This document shows positions 23,864 through 35,879 of a stretch of DNA of 64,000 nucleotides, piece by piece (positions within the stretch are counted from its first letter, which is position 1; each line of letters opens with the position of its first letter). The DNA comes from Luzula sylvatica (Eukaryota > Streptophyta > Magnoliopsida > Poales > Juncaceae). The stretch is taken from NCBI GenBank assembly GCA_946800325.1, contig OX326959.1:38988908-39052907 (forward strand), read 5' to 3'. The notes beneath the pieces were generated by a model. It was not told where the DNA came from and made no database searches. It saw only the letters and a list, made by a program, of their open reading frames with translations. A program made the translations under genes and the position numbers.

Positions 23864-24149
23864 TAGAGGTGTTAAAGTTAATTTTCTATGGTGTTAATTT
23901 TTTTAACCCTAAATATTCATCTATTTTTGCAATATTAATTTTATTAAACCATTTTTTATTATTTTTTATTATTTAAAAAAATTCACAATATTTTTTTAAC
24001 TTATCTATTAAAAAACAAAAATGAGTTTATATGTAATATTCATATTATTTGATTATATGTAATATTCAAATAAAAAATAAACAATGGTATACAAAAATTT
24101 AGCACCTAGAAATTATCTTGGCAAAAAGTTAATTTTTTAGCGTACATTC

Positions 24150-24219
<70 letters not shown>

Positions 24220-24259
24220 AGATACTTTTGTTTTTTTATATTGAATAATATAACAATTA

Positions 24260-24294
<35 letters not shown>

Positions 24295-24680
24295 GTTAAT
24301 AAATATTAGTTACATATTTCAACAATGTTTAAATTGGATGTAGTTCATTACGCTAAACTTTATGTTGGCGCATGTTTTAAATATATGATCTAATGTATCA
24401 TTCATATAATAACAAATTATTATTTTTGTTAATTATATATTTACTATTTGTTACTGGTTTAATAAATTATATGTCAAATGATTTATGATTTTGTAAATAT
24501 ATGAGTTGATATATAATTATGTGAGCTAATATATAATAATATTTTTTTTTAATTTTGATGACTTTTTAATAAAAAAAAATTACTTAACATTATTTAGTAA
24601 AATTAAATATTACAAAAAATAAAATGCTAATTTGGTCCAAATTTTTTTAACACCACTAAAAGTTAACTTTTACACCTCTA
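23864..24680. mobile_element. TIR element containing an (AT)n run, class unclear
   Basis: Left end TAGAGGTGTTAAAGTTAA and right end TTAACTTTTACACCTCTA form imperfect inverted repeats that extend about 45 bp. No matching flanking duplication was found, so the superfamily is open. The interior is AT-rich with a pure (AT)n tract. Confidence 0.5.
24153..24217. repeat. (AT)n microsatellite
   Basis: About 32 uninterrupted AT units, followed at 24258-24293 by an (ATT)n run. Confidence 0.95.
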
Positions 24681-24684
24681 TAGG

Positions 24685-25349
24685 TAGGAGTGTCAATGGG
24701 ATGAACCCTATCGGAAAAAATATACGGATCCGGGTCAGAACCATATCCGTTTTTACGGGTATGGATACGGATCTAGGAGTTAATTTTTGATTGATCCGAA
24801 TACTATCCGGATCCGAATAAAATTTATAAACAGGTAGTCGTTTTGTTTAAATCATGATTTCGTTCATAGTTATACCTAATAAACAATAACTTTATTTTAA
24901 TTCATATTTAATAGTCAGTAACTTAATTTCACTCAATATACGATACTTTATTTTGTTTCATAGTAATACGATACCTAATATAAAATAATTCTATTTCATT
25001 TTACGATAGCACACCTACAGAGTATTAGTTTTTCTTTCTCCAAATTTATTTCTTTTTACCTCTCATTTTATTATTAATTAATAATCTAATATATTTATAA
25101 TATTTATTTTAAAATTACACAATAACCAAAACTTGAATTTTAAAAATAATATTATATTATTACATCATAGTATCCGTTCAAATATTCGAATATGATATGT
25201 ATTCGTATCCGACAATATCCGAACCGTATATGTGTTCGTTTAATATTCGAACCGTATTCGGATCCGAGTAGTTCCATATACGGATCTATATCCGAAAAAA
25301 TATGGATATGAATATGGTATGGCCATTATCCGAATCGTTGGCACCCCTA
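24685..25349. mobile_element. hAT-type MITE, GGGTGTCAA family
   Basis: Left TAGGAGTGTCAATGGG, right TTGGCACCCCTA, with GGATCCG/ATCCGAAT-type internal repeats at both sides. It matches the family at 48462. The flanking 8-mers do not match, so the target duplication has decayed or one end is mis-set. Confidence 0.65.
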
Positions 25350-25665
25350 CATTTACCATGGCCCCGAATTCGCCACCCATTCTCTATATCCAAATTAACA
25401 CATTTAATTAACGTGGTAATTAACAAAGGACATTCAATTATTAATTAACTAAAGAATTTTTTTGAATCATTCACACATTGCAAATTATATTAACCAAAAA
25501 ATACAACAATCAAAACTAATTGTGTTGTTGACATATTCTGACTCTCGGAGTAGGAATTTTTATGACAAATATTATTTATTTATTTATAATATGTATATTA
25601 AAATATTAATTGTAATATAAAGGATGTTTTGATGTATTCTTGATACAAAGTAAAATTCTCCAATA
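25350..25665. other. intergenic
   Basis: AT-rich, nothing recognised. Confidence 0.4.
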
Positions 25666-25694
25666 CTAGCTCTAATCCCGCGCAATTGCGCGGG
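25666..25694 (-). mobile_element. Helitron D, 3' terminus (body extends right)
   Basis: On the minus strand a perfect 18-bp palindrome CCCGCGCAATTGCGCGGG is followed by ATTAGAG and CTAG, then T. This is a canonical Helitron 3' end. The 5' end was not located. The body may include the unassigned sequence to the right, possibly up to the PheRS fragments, which lie on the same strand. Confidence 0.75.
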
Positions 25695-27429
25695 TTTGTT
25701 TCAGGTGATGAATTTTTTTATTTGTTTTTGTTTGATCTCGTGTACTCGATGGAATTAATATAAAAAGGGTGGCTGAATTTTGTGCATGCAGATGACTTTG
25801 ATTGTTATTAAGAAATATGCGTACATGCAAAAATTTACGACGCATCATGCATTAGCAGTCACTACATATAAAACATATAAAGGTACGATGTTCCCAACAA
25901 AACATAGATGACCATACATATTAAAAAAAAATGCAGATAACATTATCGAACTCTCAACAAAGAAAGAAATTACAATAATACAAAATTTTAGTTGATTCAA
26001 GTATTAAAAATGTGTACGACATCATTAAATTTAAAGTAAGGATCACTTCATTTATTCAAGGGCCGGCTTCTTTTAACAATCGAAATAATTCTTGCTTCAA
26101 AATTATTTTACTTTCTATACATCATTCGATAATTGTGTTTGGTGTTTTTTTGGCATTTCTATTTTGTTATTTGTTGGAGCCCTTTCATATGTTGTCCGAA
26201 TCGTAAGAGGCCTTGTTGTTGCTTTGTTTTGTTTACTTGATTAGTTCGAATGTTTCGATTGCTTTGTTGCTTGATAAAATTGTATATATACAGTTGTAAA
26301 AAAAAAATCGAAGCGCACAGCTTATGATGATAATGATGATTGGGCGTATAGTTTTAACAGATTCGAGTCATTAGCAAATGAATCGGATTATAACGACGCT
26401 TGTGAACAGAATTTCTCAATTTGAGCCTCATGATTAGAATTATCTTTGAGCAATGATCATGCTCCTATTCATGTTGATATTTAAGAAGGATGTGGTTGAT
26501 TGTTTTGATAAGCCTCTTAGTTCACGATATCAGATTTTTCGTTATGATTTTAAGAAAACTGAATTTACCCACGTCAGTACCGGCCATCAACCTGATATTG
26601 GCCCTCTTAACAACATGTTGGCCCCACATCAGATTGATATGAGTCGTGTTATCCAGGGCAGCGCAAAGGCTCCCTTCCGAGTCAGTCCACTCAATCGTGC
26701 CAGTATAATATATCTTCGTACTGTTGTTCGAAATTAATGTACAGAAAACGCGTGAATACCTTGACCTAAAAATTTATTGTCCACCAAATGCAATTTAAAT
26801 ACAATAATTATTTAATAATATTATTAATACTAAATAAGACTAAACTTTTTGGGGACGACCGAATTAGCCTAAAGGAGCGGTACCGTCAGAGAGAAACGCT
26901 CCGTGTACGGGTGTACCAGTAAATGAATAGAATCATGTATGCAATCTGGTACTTGTAAACATGCGTGAAATACACAGAAATATCATAACGTTAGAAGTAA
27001 AACAAATATCTAGTTATAAAAAAGAAGAAAGAAGGGCATACACAATATTTCAAACATTTGAGAGGGTTATATATGAAATTATTCGGTACTCAAAAATCCA
27101 AAACAGTACCATTATGTATTCCGAGAAGGAAACAGGGTAGCAAATCAAGCAATGCCGAGTAGCCTACTGCTGCCAAACCTGTCAGAAGCGGCATCAAACT
27201 GTACCTGAAAATATCACATTTGTAAGATCTGGCAAAATCATATATTATATACCCTTTCAAATACAAAAAATACAGTTGTGACATTACGAAATCTGGAAAT
27301 TGAAAATTGAAAATAATCCTACAAATTCGGAAATATAACCTAATATCAAACATTAAAAAAACAACTAACTTCACCCTAATATAAAGATTAATTACGGTTT
27401 ATGGATGAAATAGAAAAAAAGAAATGAAC
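25695..27429. other. unassigned, likely Helitron D body in part
   Basis: Mostly AT-rich. A frame at 26453-26737 (+) and a few GC-richer islands (26560-26700, 26870-26930, 27110-27200) look like decayed gene pieces. None matched a family that I recognise. Confidence 0.3.
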
Positions 27430-27913
27430 TTGCAAATTATTTGGTGAAGCATATGATGACGATCAATGAGGCCATTATTGCTCGCTTCATAAGAAATAAC
27501 TTCTAATTTGTTCAGTCAATTGAATAAAATTGTAAAATCAAACTAATTACCTACATAATCAGTTTAAGAAAATCAAAATCAAAATTTATATTTCTATGAT
27601 AATGATTAACACGGCCTTGATATGCATTTCGTTCATGGATAAGTGTCGTATATCAGAGACTGTAAAAAAGCTGTCGTTTCCTTTCCAATCCAATGAAAAT
27701 ACGCAGAGCCCTCGCAATTCTCTCAAGACGAAACATATCATATCTGCCAAAAAGAATAATTGCAATTAGAAAAAAGTTCAATAGAAAGATAGATTCGAAG
27801 AAAATTTAGCTATTTGCAGTGACCTCGATCTTATAGATAATTTCCTCATCATCGTCATTTCTGTCATCATCTTCTAAGTGCTTTTCTTTTCTGATAATCA
27901 CCTTTTCAGTTGT
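27430..27913 (-). pseudogene. phenylalanyl-tRNA synthetase beta-subunit fragments
   Basis: Three blocks on the minus strand resemble consecutive parts of the cytosolic PheRS beta chain, which charges tRNA-Phe. 27824-27913 reads TTEKVIIRKEKHLEDDD..DEEIIYKIE between an acceptor and a GT. 27645-27743 reads YDMFRLERIARALRIFIGL then a stop. About 27431-27495 reads GLIDRHHMLHQIICK. The order matches the family's N-terminal region, but the expected VPAN segment is missing, stops intervene, and the start and catalytic parts are absent. This is a dead, gene-derived fragment, perhaps carried by a Helitron. Confidence 0.65.
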
Positions 27914-28640
27914 CTGATGCAAAAGAAACTAAATTATGTTTGAATTAATAAACAAAGAAAAACAACTAATCGATCACGAAAAAGAACAAATATTGACGTA
28001 AAATTCACAGCCAAAGAAAGAAGTAAAGAGGAAGGAGAAGAAGCATACCTCACCGCCATGGAAGAACCAACATGAAGAGAAGGGGGCGGGATTACGCCTG
28101 CACAACACCAAAAATTGAACTGAAATCGTCTGTTTCGTCGTCAGCGAGTCCTCTCCCTCTTTCTTGTCGTCCAGTGTTTATCAAATGGAGCTCCAAGCCG
28201 GTATCTAAAGCGCCTCCCAATCGTTCCAAAATCGTCCAAAATCGCCTACGGCTTCTGCCGCTCTCCTTGGCTAGGTTTTTTCGTCCAAAATCACCTACGG
28301 CTTCTCCAGATCGCCGCTCTCCTTGGCTAGGGATTTTCTTTCGTACATAAGAGGGGTAAGGGCTCGAGTTGGACACGAAATGCTAAAGACTTTTGGTCGA
28401 AAGCAAAGGCCATGGACGAAACAGTAGAAAAACCAGAGGTTTTGCCGGACGAAAATCTAGGGTTTGGAGTCTTTCATCTGAGACGACGAAAGAAGCCACG
28501 CAAGCAAAACATCTCACACGAAATCGCCCAAAAACCCTAGGTTTCTCTGGTAGCATCGTGTTGGAAGCAGCAAAATCGCCGGCTAGGGTTTCACGAAGAG
28601 CACACCAGGAAAAAAAATGAGAGGAGAGAGAGATGAGAGG
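27914..28640. other. GC-richer segment without an assignable gene
   Basis: A purine-rich block (28015-28090) is followed by frames open on both strands at 28072-28620. It includes a direct duplication of about 50 bp (CGCCTACGGCTTCT and CTCTCCTTGGCTAGG words at about 28240 and 28290). It resembles a promoter or first-exon region on the minus strand ahead of the PheRS fragments. No recognised protein. Confidence 0.3.
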
Positions 28641-29974
28641 GATATATCACGTTGAAACAGAATAAATTGAATGCACCTGGTGTACCGTGAACCAAAGACT
28701 TGTTATTATTAACTTTGTCACGGCTCACGTAGACCAGATTTATTCTAATTTGTCGCTAATCCAGCCATTCAATTTTAATCCGACGATTCTGAATTAAATG
28801 GGTGACGTGGCTGATTGTCAGAGCAGCTAGACCTGTAAAAATATACTAATTAAAATTTGACAAAATATTATTTATCATAACATATCGAGAATTTTACTTA
28901 AAGATTACTTGATTTGATTACCCAATATCTGAGTTACACAGTGGAATTACAAATTTGAATATCTCGTTCTTTCTGGTTTGTTTGTTCAAACCATATCGAA
29001 TTAATTGGGCACGAATTACTTTACCAGCGTTCGAACGATATCTCGTTGCGTTCAAATTCAAACGCTAGAAGACATTTTTGTTCCAGGGGCTTATGGAACC
29101 TAAAACTTCCAGGTATCATTCCAATGATATTCACTTGAGTTCGAACGATATTAGAATATATGCTTTTCGAAATCATTAAACCTGGAACCGAAATCATGAT
29201 AACATAAATTTTGCGTTTGAATGATATTCATTTCAATTCGAACGATATGTGCAAAATTGCAATTATTTATGGTCCAAATACTACATTAATTCGACATCGT
29301 TCGAGCACATGGAATAAATGTCAAACAAAGTTTTGAGAGGGTACCCTACTTCTATAAATACACCCTCTCACTCATTTCTCTATAAACTCTCCAATACTTA
29401 TTTTAGCAAAATCTTCGAGAGAAAAGCTAGTCATTGTTGAGCTTTAATTTTTTATAGATATTTAGTAACCAAATTCTCATTTCCTTCCAATTATCCAAGT
29501 GATCGATTCCAACTCGTGTGACCGATCAATTAGCTTAGCTCAATATGATTCGCTTTCAATGGGCTAGCAATTAGTTTTTGTGAAAGCATATCTTGTATCG
29601 ATAGAACGTTGTAAATCGATATCAGGACCTTATAATTTTTCGTTCGGAAAATTGAATAGAGTGTCCAAAAAACACAAGTTTGTCCCAAGATATCTCCGAA
29701 TAGTGGGTACTTGTGAAAGTCGAATTAGTCGACTATTAAATAAAAGATAGTTAAATTAAGTGCAACTATCCATCGAATTTCGTTATCAAATCTTGTGTTC
29801 ACTTGATTTTGATGGTAACGATATCTTGTATTAATTATTTTTTAGCACTATTTTATATTATCTAGTTAATAAGCACAAACCTATTTTGAATTGAGTTTGA
29901 TAATACTCGAAAATAAGAATTAAGCCATTTAATTAATCTATTTATCATCTTTGAGTCGTTTAGAAACAACAACG
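28641..29974. other. intergenic with repeated TTCGAACGATAT motif and a TATA box
   Basis: The motif TTCGAACGATAT, or close variants, occurs at about 29030, 29136, 29217, 29238 and 29300. About 55 bp further on there is CTATAAATACACC (29352-29364) and a CT-rich leader. The arrangement resembles a promoter, perhaps of an LTR or a lost gene, but no coding sequence follows. Confidence 0.3.
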
Positions 29975-30062
29975 CCAGTCTTTAGCTCAGATGGATGGGC
30001 ATATGTCTGCCTAGTTAGGAACCTGAGTTCGAACCCGGGCAAGGAATTTGGAATTTTTTTTT
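29975..30062 (+). repeat. tRNA-derived SINE head or tRNA pseudogene
   Basis: Contains an A-box-like TTTAGCTCAGATGG (29981-29994) and, about 30 bp on, a B-box-like GAGTTCGAACCCG (30024-30036), the spacing of an internal RNA polymerase III promoter. A run of T follows (30053-30062). The acceptor stem does not pair well, so this is not a functional tRNA. No flanking duplication was read. Confidence 0.5.
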
Positions 30063-31332
30063 GAGTAAACTAGTTAATAGGTGTCGCTAATGTCTACGAT
30101 CAACATGTCGAAAAAACAATACTTCCATATAATGTAGAAGTCGCCTGCTCCCAAATTTCACCGTCACATTCTCTGTATCTTAACTAACACACTTATTTAA
30201 CATAGTAATTAACACATGTAATATAATTAATAATTAATTAAGATATGATTAACATCGATTTAAATTAATAATTTTTAATTCATATTAATTAATCATTAAT
30301 TATATGTTCTTTGGATACATAGGTTGTGGTGGTGAAATCCTGGGGCAAAATACAATTTTCATATAATGTATATGGGTGAGAAATTTTGGTTTTGCACCCG
30401 GAAAGAATTCGGAGTTAGTGATGTTGGTGACCAACCTTTCATATTTTATTAGGATCTAAGTTAGAGTCTTATCTCCTCTTGCATCGAATTAGATAAATTC
30501 AATTCAACCAAGGTGATTAGGTAATCATTATTGTTTTCTTAATTCATACTTTTATACGGTTTGAGTAATAATTTTATCCTCAATGAGAGTGGCGGTTCTT
30601 GACCATGAATATTTGGAGGGCCAAGTTTTTTTTCCCAATAAATTAGTTTTGCAATAAGTTTAGAAAAATCAACCACGTACATATTCATATATTTCAAAGT
30701 TTTCATATATTAAAATACATTAAATACACTACACTTTCGAAAATTTTGGAGAACCATTATCCCGGCCCTTACTAAGATTTGCCCATTGCTGACACCATCT
30801 TCATTCTTTTATTCTTCCACATATATATTATACCATTTTAGATAATAATTTTATGTTTTTATAATTTCAAATATTAAAAGGAATTCGTTTTGGTATTTAT
30901 GCAAATCAATATGGAGATTCATACAAATAGTATATTAATTAAACTTTCTCTCAAAATTTCAATTAATTATGTTTTGAGGAATTAGGATTTAGGATTTGTA
31001 GTTTGGTAGGGGTCAGTTTGATATTGTAAGCATTTTGACAGGACATATAATTCTGCCAGACTTTCTTTGTTTAATGCACTATTGACTTCTTTGGTAACCG
31101 AAACATGCAAACATGACATGCCACATGACTACATGAGTTCTTTCTTTTTCCATTTTAATGGATTTGGTTCTTTGGATGAGAATCAAAAAGCATGGGGAGA
31201 GAGATCCCACTAGTCGGTGATTTTTATTTTCAATTATAATATATCTTTTGCAACGAGGACTTTTTTTTTTTTTTTTACATTGAACGTTAATTATTGTTAA
31301 TTGCTAGACTCGTATAACATATTATAAGTTAT
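30063..31332. other. intergenic
   Basis: AT-rich. No gene or clear element border found on either strand. Confidence 0.4.
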
Positions 31333-32089
31333 ACTTATGTATAAAGTTGGAAGAAATTTTTTTTGGAGTTCATACATGAGGTCTTTTTGTAAAAAAGATA
31401 TTTTTAAATTTACATTTTGGTCCTTTTTAGTTTAAAAAATTATATTTCGGTCTTTTTTATTTACATTTTGGTCATTTTTAGTTTAAAAATTTACATTTTG
31501 GTCCTTTTGATTTATATTTAGTTCCTATCTTATTTGCATTTCGGTCCTTTTTTACATTTTTGAATTTACATTTTGGTCCTTTTTATTTATATTTTGGTCC
31601 TTTTTAATTTAAGTTTATATTTTGGTCCTTTTTATTAACATTTTGGTCCTTTTTTATTTACATTTAAGTCCTTTTTTATATTTTAATTTATATTTCAGTC
31701 CTTTTTATTTATATGTTGGTCCTTTTTAGTTTTAATCTACATTTTGGTCCTTTTTATTTACATTTCGGTTTTTTTTTACATTTTGATCATTTTTTCTTAT
31801 TTTACATTTGGTCTTTGTTTCCTATTTTACATACATATTAAAATTTGTGAATATGTCCTGATTATATTAATCGAATTTAGAAGCACCTGAGCAAATGCTA
31901 TTTATACAAATTATATTAGAAAATAATATTCGTGATAGACTAATTTCGTGAACCTCATACATCTATTGACATCATGATATTTGCAAATATGTCGTGATTA
32001 GATTAATTTAGTTCAAACGCATGCGCGTTAATTTTATTTAAATAATTATATAAAAAACATCCCGCGCAATTGCACGGGGATAAAGCTAG
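31333..32089 (+). mobile_element. Helitron C (short copy)
   Basis: The 3' end has the hairpin CCCGCGCAATTGCACGGG (32061-32078), then GATAAAG and CTAG (32086-32089) before T. The 5' side (CTTATGTATAAAGTTGGA, then CATACATGAGG) aligns to the 5' end of Helitron A, with the initial T of TC apparently mutated. The interior is the GGTCC-type minisatellite. No coding capacity. Confidence 0.72.
31400..31830. repeat. minisatellite in Helitron C
   Basis: Degenerate units of about 20-23 bp with core TTTACATTTTGGTCCTTTTT, the inverse of the Helitron A array. Confidence 0.85.
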
Positions 32090-33879
32090 TTATATATAAA
32101 GTTGGATAAATTCAAGCTCCCACATGAGGCCACGTCACCAGGGATCTTTTTGTGAATTTTTTTTTTTTTTAATATTTTGGTCATTTTTTATTTATATTTT
32201 GGTCCTTTTTAAAAAAAAAAATTACATTTTGGTCCTTTTTATTCACATTTTGGTCCTTTTTAATTTACAATTTGGTCCTTCAAGTTTAAAGAATTACATT
32301 AGCGTCCAGGAGCCTCTTTGTAAAAAAAATTAATTTACATTTTGGTCCTTTCTTAATTACATTTTGATCCTTTTTAGTCGAAAAAACTATATTTTGGTCC
32401 TTTTTTTTTATATTTTGGCCCTTTTAAGTTTAAAAACTTACATTTTGGTCCTTCATATTTACATCTTGATCCTCTTTTATTTACATGTCGGTCCTTTTTC
32501 ACATTTTCGAATTTATATTTTGGTCCTTTTTATTTATATTTAGGTCGTTTTTAGTTTTAGTTTACACTTTGGCCTTTTTTTTTTTAACATTTAGGTCCTT
32601 TTTAATTTAAATTTCGGTCCTTTTAAACATTTGAATTTATATTTTTGTCCTTTTTATTTATATGTTGGTCATTTTTAGTTCTAATTTACATTTTTGATAT
32701 TTATTAAGTTAAGAAAATTGCTCTTCTATGTTTGCTCCACGTCATCCTTTACCTTTTCACTTTTTTATATTTGAATTTCTCACTTTAATTATGATTGATT
32801 TCTTATCATTATCATAGACATCAACTATATACAATTAATATTATTAGTAATTATTGATATCATTAATTATTTATTTTTAGCCTTTTGGTCTTCTTACCGG
32901 TTTCAGTTAATGTGATATTTACCTATTTTTTTTTATTTTTTTTAGAGAAATTAAAGTCCTCACAAAAGGTCACATCATCCTTTTAATGTGGACCGCTTGA
33001 TCTTGATCAAAAAGATCTATAATATATGATTTTTTATTTTAACATGATCTATATAAACCCACTAATTAAAAAATTACATGAATTTTGGTCCATCGTGGAT
33101 CAAGTTCATTCATATTTTTTTGTATAAATTATATACGGAAAAATTTCAAAAAACTCCTTAAATTATTGGATATTATAAAAACTCCTAAATTTATATATGT
33201 AGTAATTAAAAAAAATTAATTTCTATTAATTTAAAAAAATCTTCATATTTTTGGAGCATATAATAATTAAAAAAATTATTATATATTATATGTATACAAT
33301 TTTAATATTTCATACATTATATATATTTGACTTTTATATTTTTTTCTTGAAAAACTAACACAAAATAATGATAAAAAGAACACAACATAGATATTCTTTT
33401 ACAATATATTATTTTACAATAGATAAAAATATAAAATCATGAAATTATTACTAAAATAAACGGACAACGAAAAAAAAATTGATGTTTAAATAGATATTCT
33501 TTTACGATATGTTTTCAATGTGTTTATTTATTATTGCATATTTTATTATTATTGTTTACGAATTTGGTTAAAATTAATAATAATAAAAAATAATCATTAC
33601 GTATGAAAATTAAAGAGTATTTGGCAAAAGGAGAAGTGAATATCATCCATAAGAGAAACAAAAGTTTGGTAGAGGTTTTTTTTTTTTTTTTTTTTGAAAT
33701 ATACAAAAACATAGAATTTGTTTACAATATCTAAAAAAGATAGGGAGTTAAAAATACACCAAAATACAGATGTGTGAACAATCAGGCAATAAAACGTAGA
33801 ATACAATAACATATTAGGAAAAATTACATCATAACAAACTCGAAGACTCCCGCGCAATCGCGCGGGGGGAAAAAGCTAG
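32090..33879 (+). mobile_element. Helitron B, directly abutting Helitron C
   Basis: It starts TTATATATAAAGTTGG immediately after the CTAG of Helitron C and ends with the hairpin CCCGCGCAATCGCGCGGG (33849-33866), GGGAAAAAG and CTAG (33876-33879) before T. It aligns in inverse orientation to Helitron A over nearly its whole length, including the 33600-33850 part that matches 17430-17640. The expected initial TC is not present at the junction. No Rep/helicase. Confidence 0.82.
32170..32700. repeat. minisatellite in Helitron B
   Basis: Tandem, degenerate TTTTGGTCCTTTTTATTTA units, homologous to the arrays in Helitrons A and C. Confidence 0.85.
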
Positions 33880-34718
33880 TAACATATATTTTGGATAAAT
33901 TAAGAAAAAGTAAAAATTATAGGCAACATATAGACAACAAATTAGTGGATGCAGGACGGTTTTTCTTTTGCCATCTTATTAATGGTACGTAACAAACGAT
34001 CGCTTGACATTTTTTTTGCAATCTTTATTTTTATGAAAAATTATATATGTGAACGAAATTGGTACAAGTAGTTGTAATTTGTGATGAATTCAGAATGAAA
34101 AGGGGAGGAGAACGAGTTATCATAAATAACAATGTTAATGTTAAATATTAAGCAAAAATAGAAAACGAAAGAAGAAAAATTGAATTCCTAACTTCTTTGT
34201 AAAAAAAAACAATGTATCTAATCATCTAGACTACAAATATATTTTGTGAATTTATATAATTTAATATGCAACTAGTCCTTCTATATCCCCGTTGGTTGTA
34301 ATACTATATCATATTTATTTATTTTTAACAAATATTGATATTAATATTAATATTAATTATACCGCATGAATATAATTCAAATATTATTCAATATAAATTT
34401 ACGAGATCTACTAATGCATCTCATCAATAAAAACACGATACGTGATACTTCCATGTGCACTTCATATACACTCTATGAATATACATTTCATATGCACTCC
34501 ATATGCACGTCAAATGCCGCTCTCATATTAATAACGTACACATGAAATTACACATTTATGGAGTGTTCAATCTTTTTTCTAAATTCTAATTTTATTTAGC
34601 TATATTATAACATTTGTTGAGGCTTGTCCTCTACCCCAAGATTTTAGTTAATATGATATACGTCCAAAAAACCAAATATAAATGAAAAAAATAAAAAAAT
34701 AATCAATATAAAAGAGGA
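33880..34718. other. intergenic
   Basis: AT-rich, nothing recognised. Confidence 0.4.
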
Positions 34719-35879
34719 TTTTTTTTACCAGACAAATATAGTATTGTAATTACCAAAAGAGCTATGATAGTTTTGAAATTCTAAAAATAACATTCTCGAC
34801 CTTTGAAAATTCTCGATCTTTGAAAGGTCAAGAGATGTTTGGGATTGTTTTGTATTGATGCATCATCTCATATTGTACCCTAATTAATCACCGAGATTCA
34901 TATTAATTTTTTTATAAAAATATTACAATAAATCTTATATCTTACAAACTTATATATTTTTTTGAAAAATGTGTGCCTATTAAAAATGTTTCATATTTAT
35001 AAAATGACATATCTAAATATATTTTAAAGTATAAATATGATTCTTAGAAAATATGTTTCATTATTAAATCTTAGAAAATCAGATTTATTTTTAAAAAATG
35101 CGTACATACTAAAATATGTTTCATATTTTATATAATGATATATCAAAAATATTTTATTGCGCAAATAAAAATCATATTTTCCAAAGAAACATTACAATTA
35201 AGAAAAAATAAATATCAAATAAAAAATATATTTCATTACGAAATATCAAAAATCATATTTATTTGTATTTTAGAATATAATTATTTAAAATATAATGAAA
35301 ATGACAAAAATATTATAAATTATTTTAAAATATTATTAATATCTGAGAATATCGAAACATGATTAATTTGTTATATTAATACAATGAAAATATCATACTT
35401 ATACATAAATATAATATTTATTTGGAAAATTTGATTTTATTTGCGAAATAAAATACTTTTAAATTTATCATTTTATAAAATATAAAATATCTTAGTAGGC
35501 ACACAGTTTTTTTAAAATAAATATGATTTTCTATGATTTAATGAGGAAACATATTTCTAAAATTCGTACTTATACTTTAAAATTGTTTTAAATATATCAT
35601 TTTAAAAATATGAAATACTTTTAATTGGCACATTTTTTTTTTAGGATTTAACATTTAAATATAATATTTATTGTAATATTTATTTTTCTTAAATAATATA
35701 AATCTTGCTGATAAGTAAGGGTACAATATAGGATGATGTACCAATGAAAAGTCAATCTCATACATCTCTTGACTTTGAAATGTCGATTTTTAAAAATCGA
35801 GAGTGGTATTTTTAAAATTTGAGAACCATCCTAACTCTTTTGATAGTTACAATACTATTTTTGTCTAGTAATAAAAAAA
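34719..35879. mobile_element. 1.2-kb element with ~150-bp inverted repeats
   Basis: Left arm (TTTTTTTTACCAGACAAATA, ATAGTATTGTAATTACC, GGTCAAGAGATGT, CATCATCTCATATTGTACCC) recurs inverted in the right arm (GGGTACAATATAGGATGATG, ACATCTCTTGAC, GGTTACAATACTATTTTTGTC-like). Long TIRs suggest a Mutator-like non-autonomous element, but no clear target duplication was seen. The interior is an AT-rich set of diverged repeats around GAAACATATTT. Confidence 0.6.

Noticed and set aside
26453..26737. 94-codon open frame as a gene
   Set aside because: No recognisable domain, no splice context, inside a likely mobile-element interior.
28092..28376. 94-codon minus-strand frame
   Set aside because: Open on both strands because of GC-rich repeats; no family recognised.
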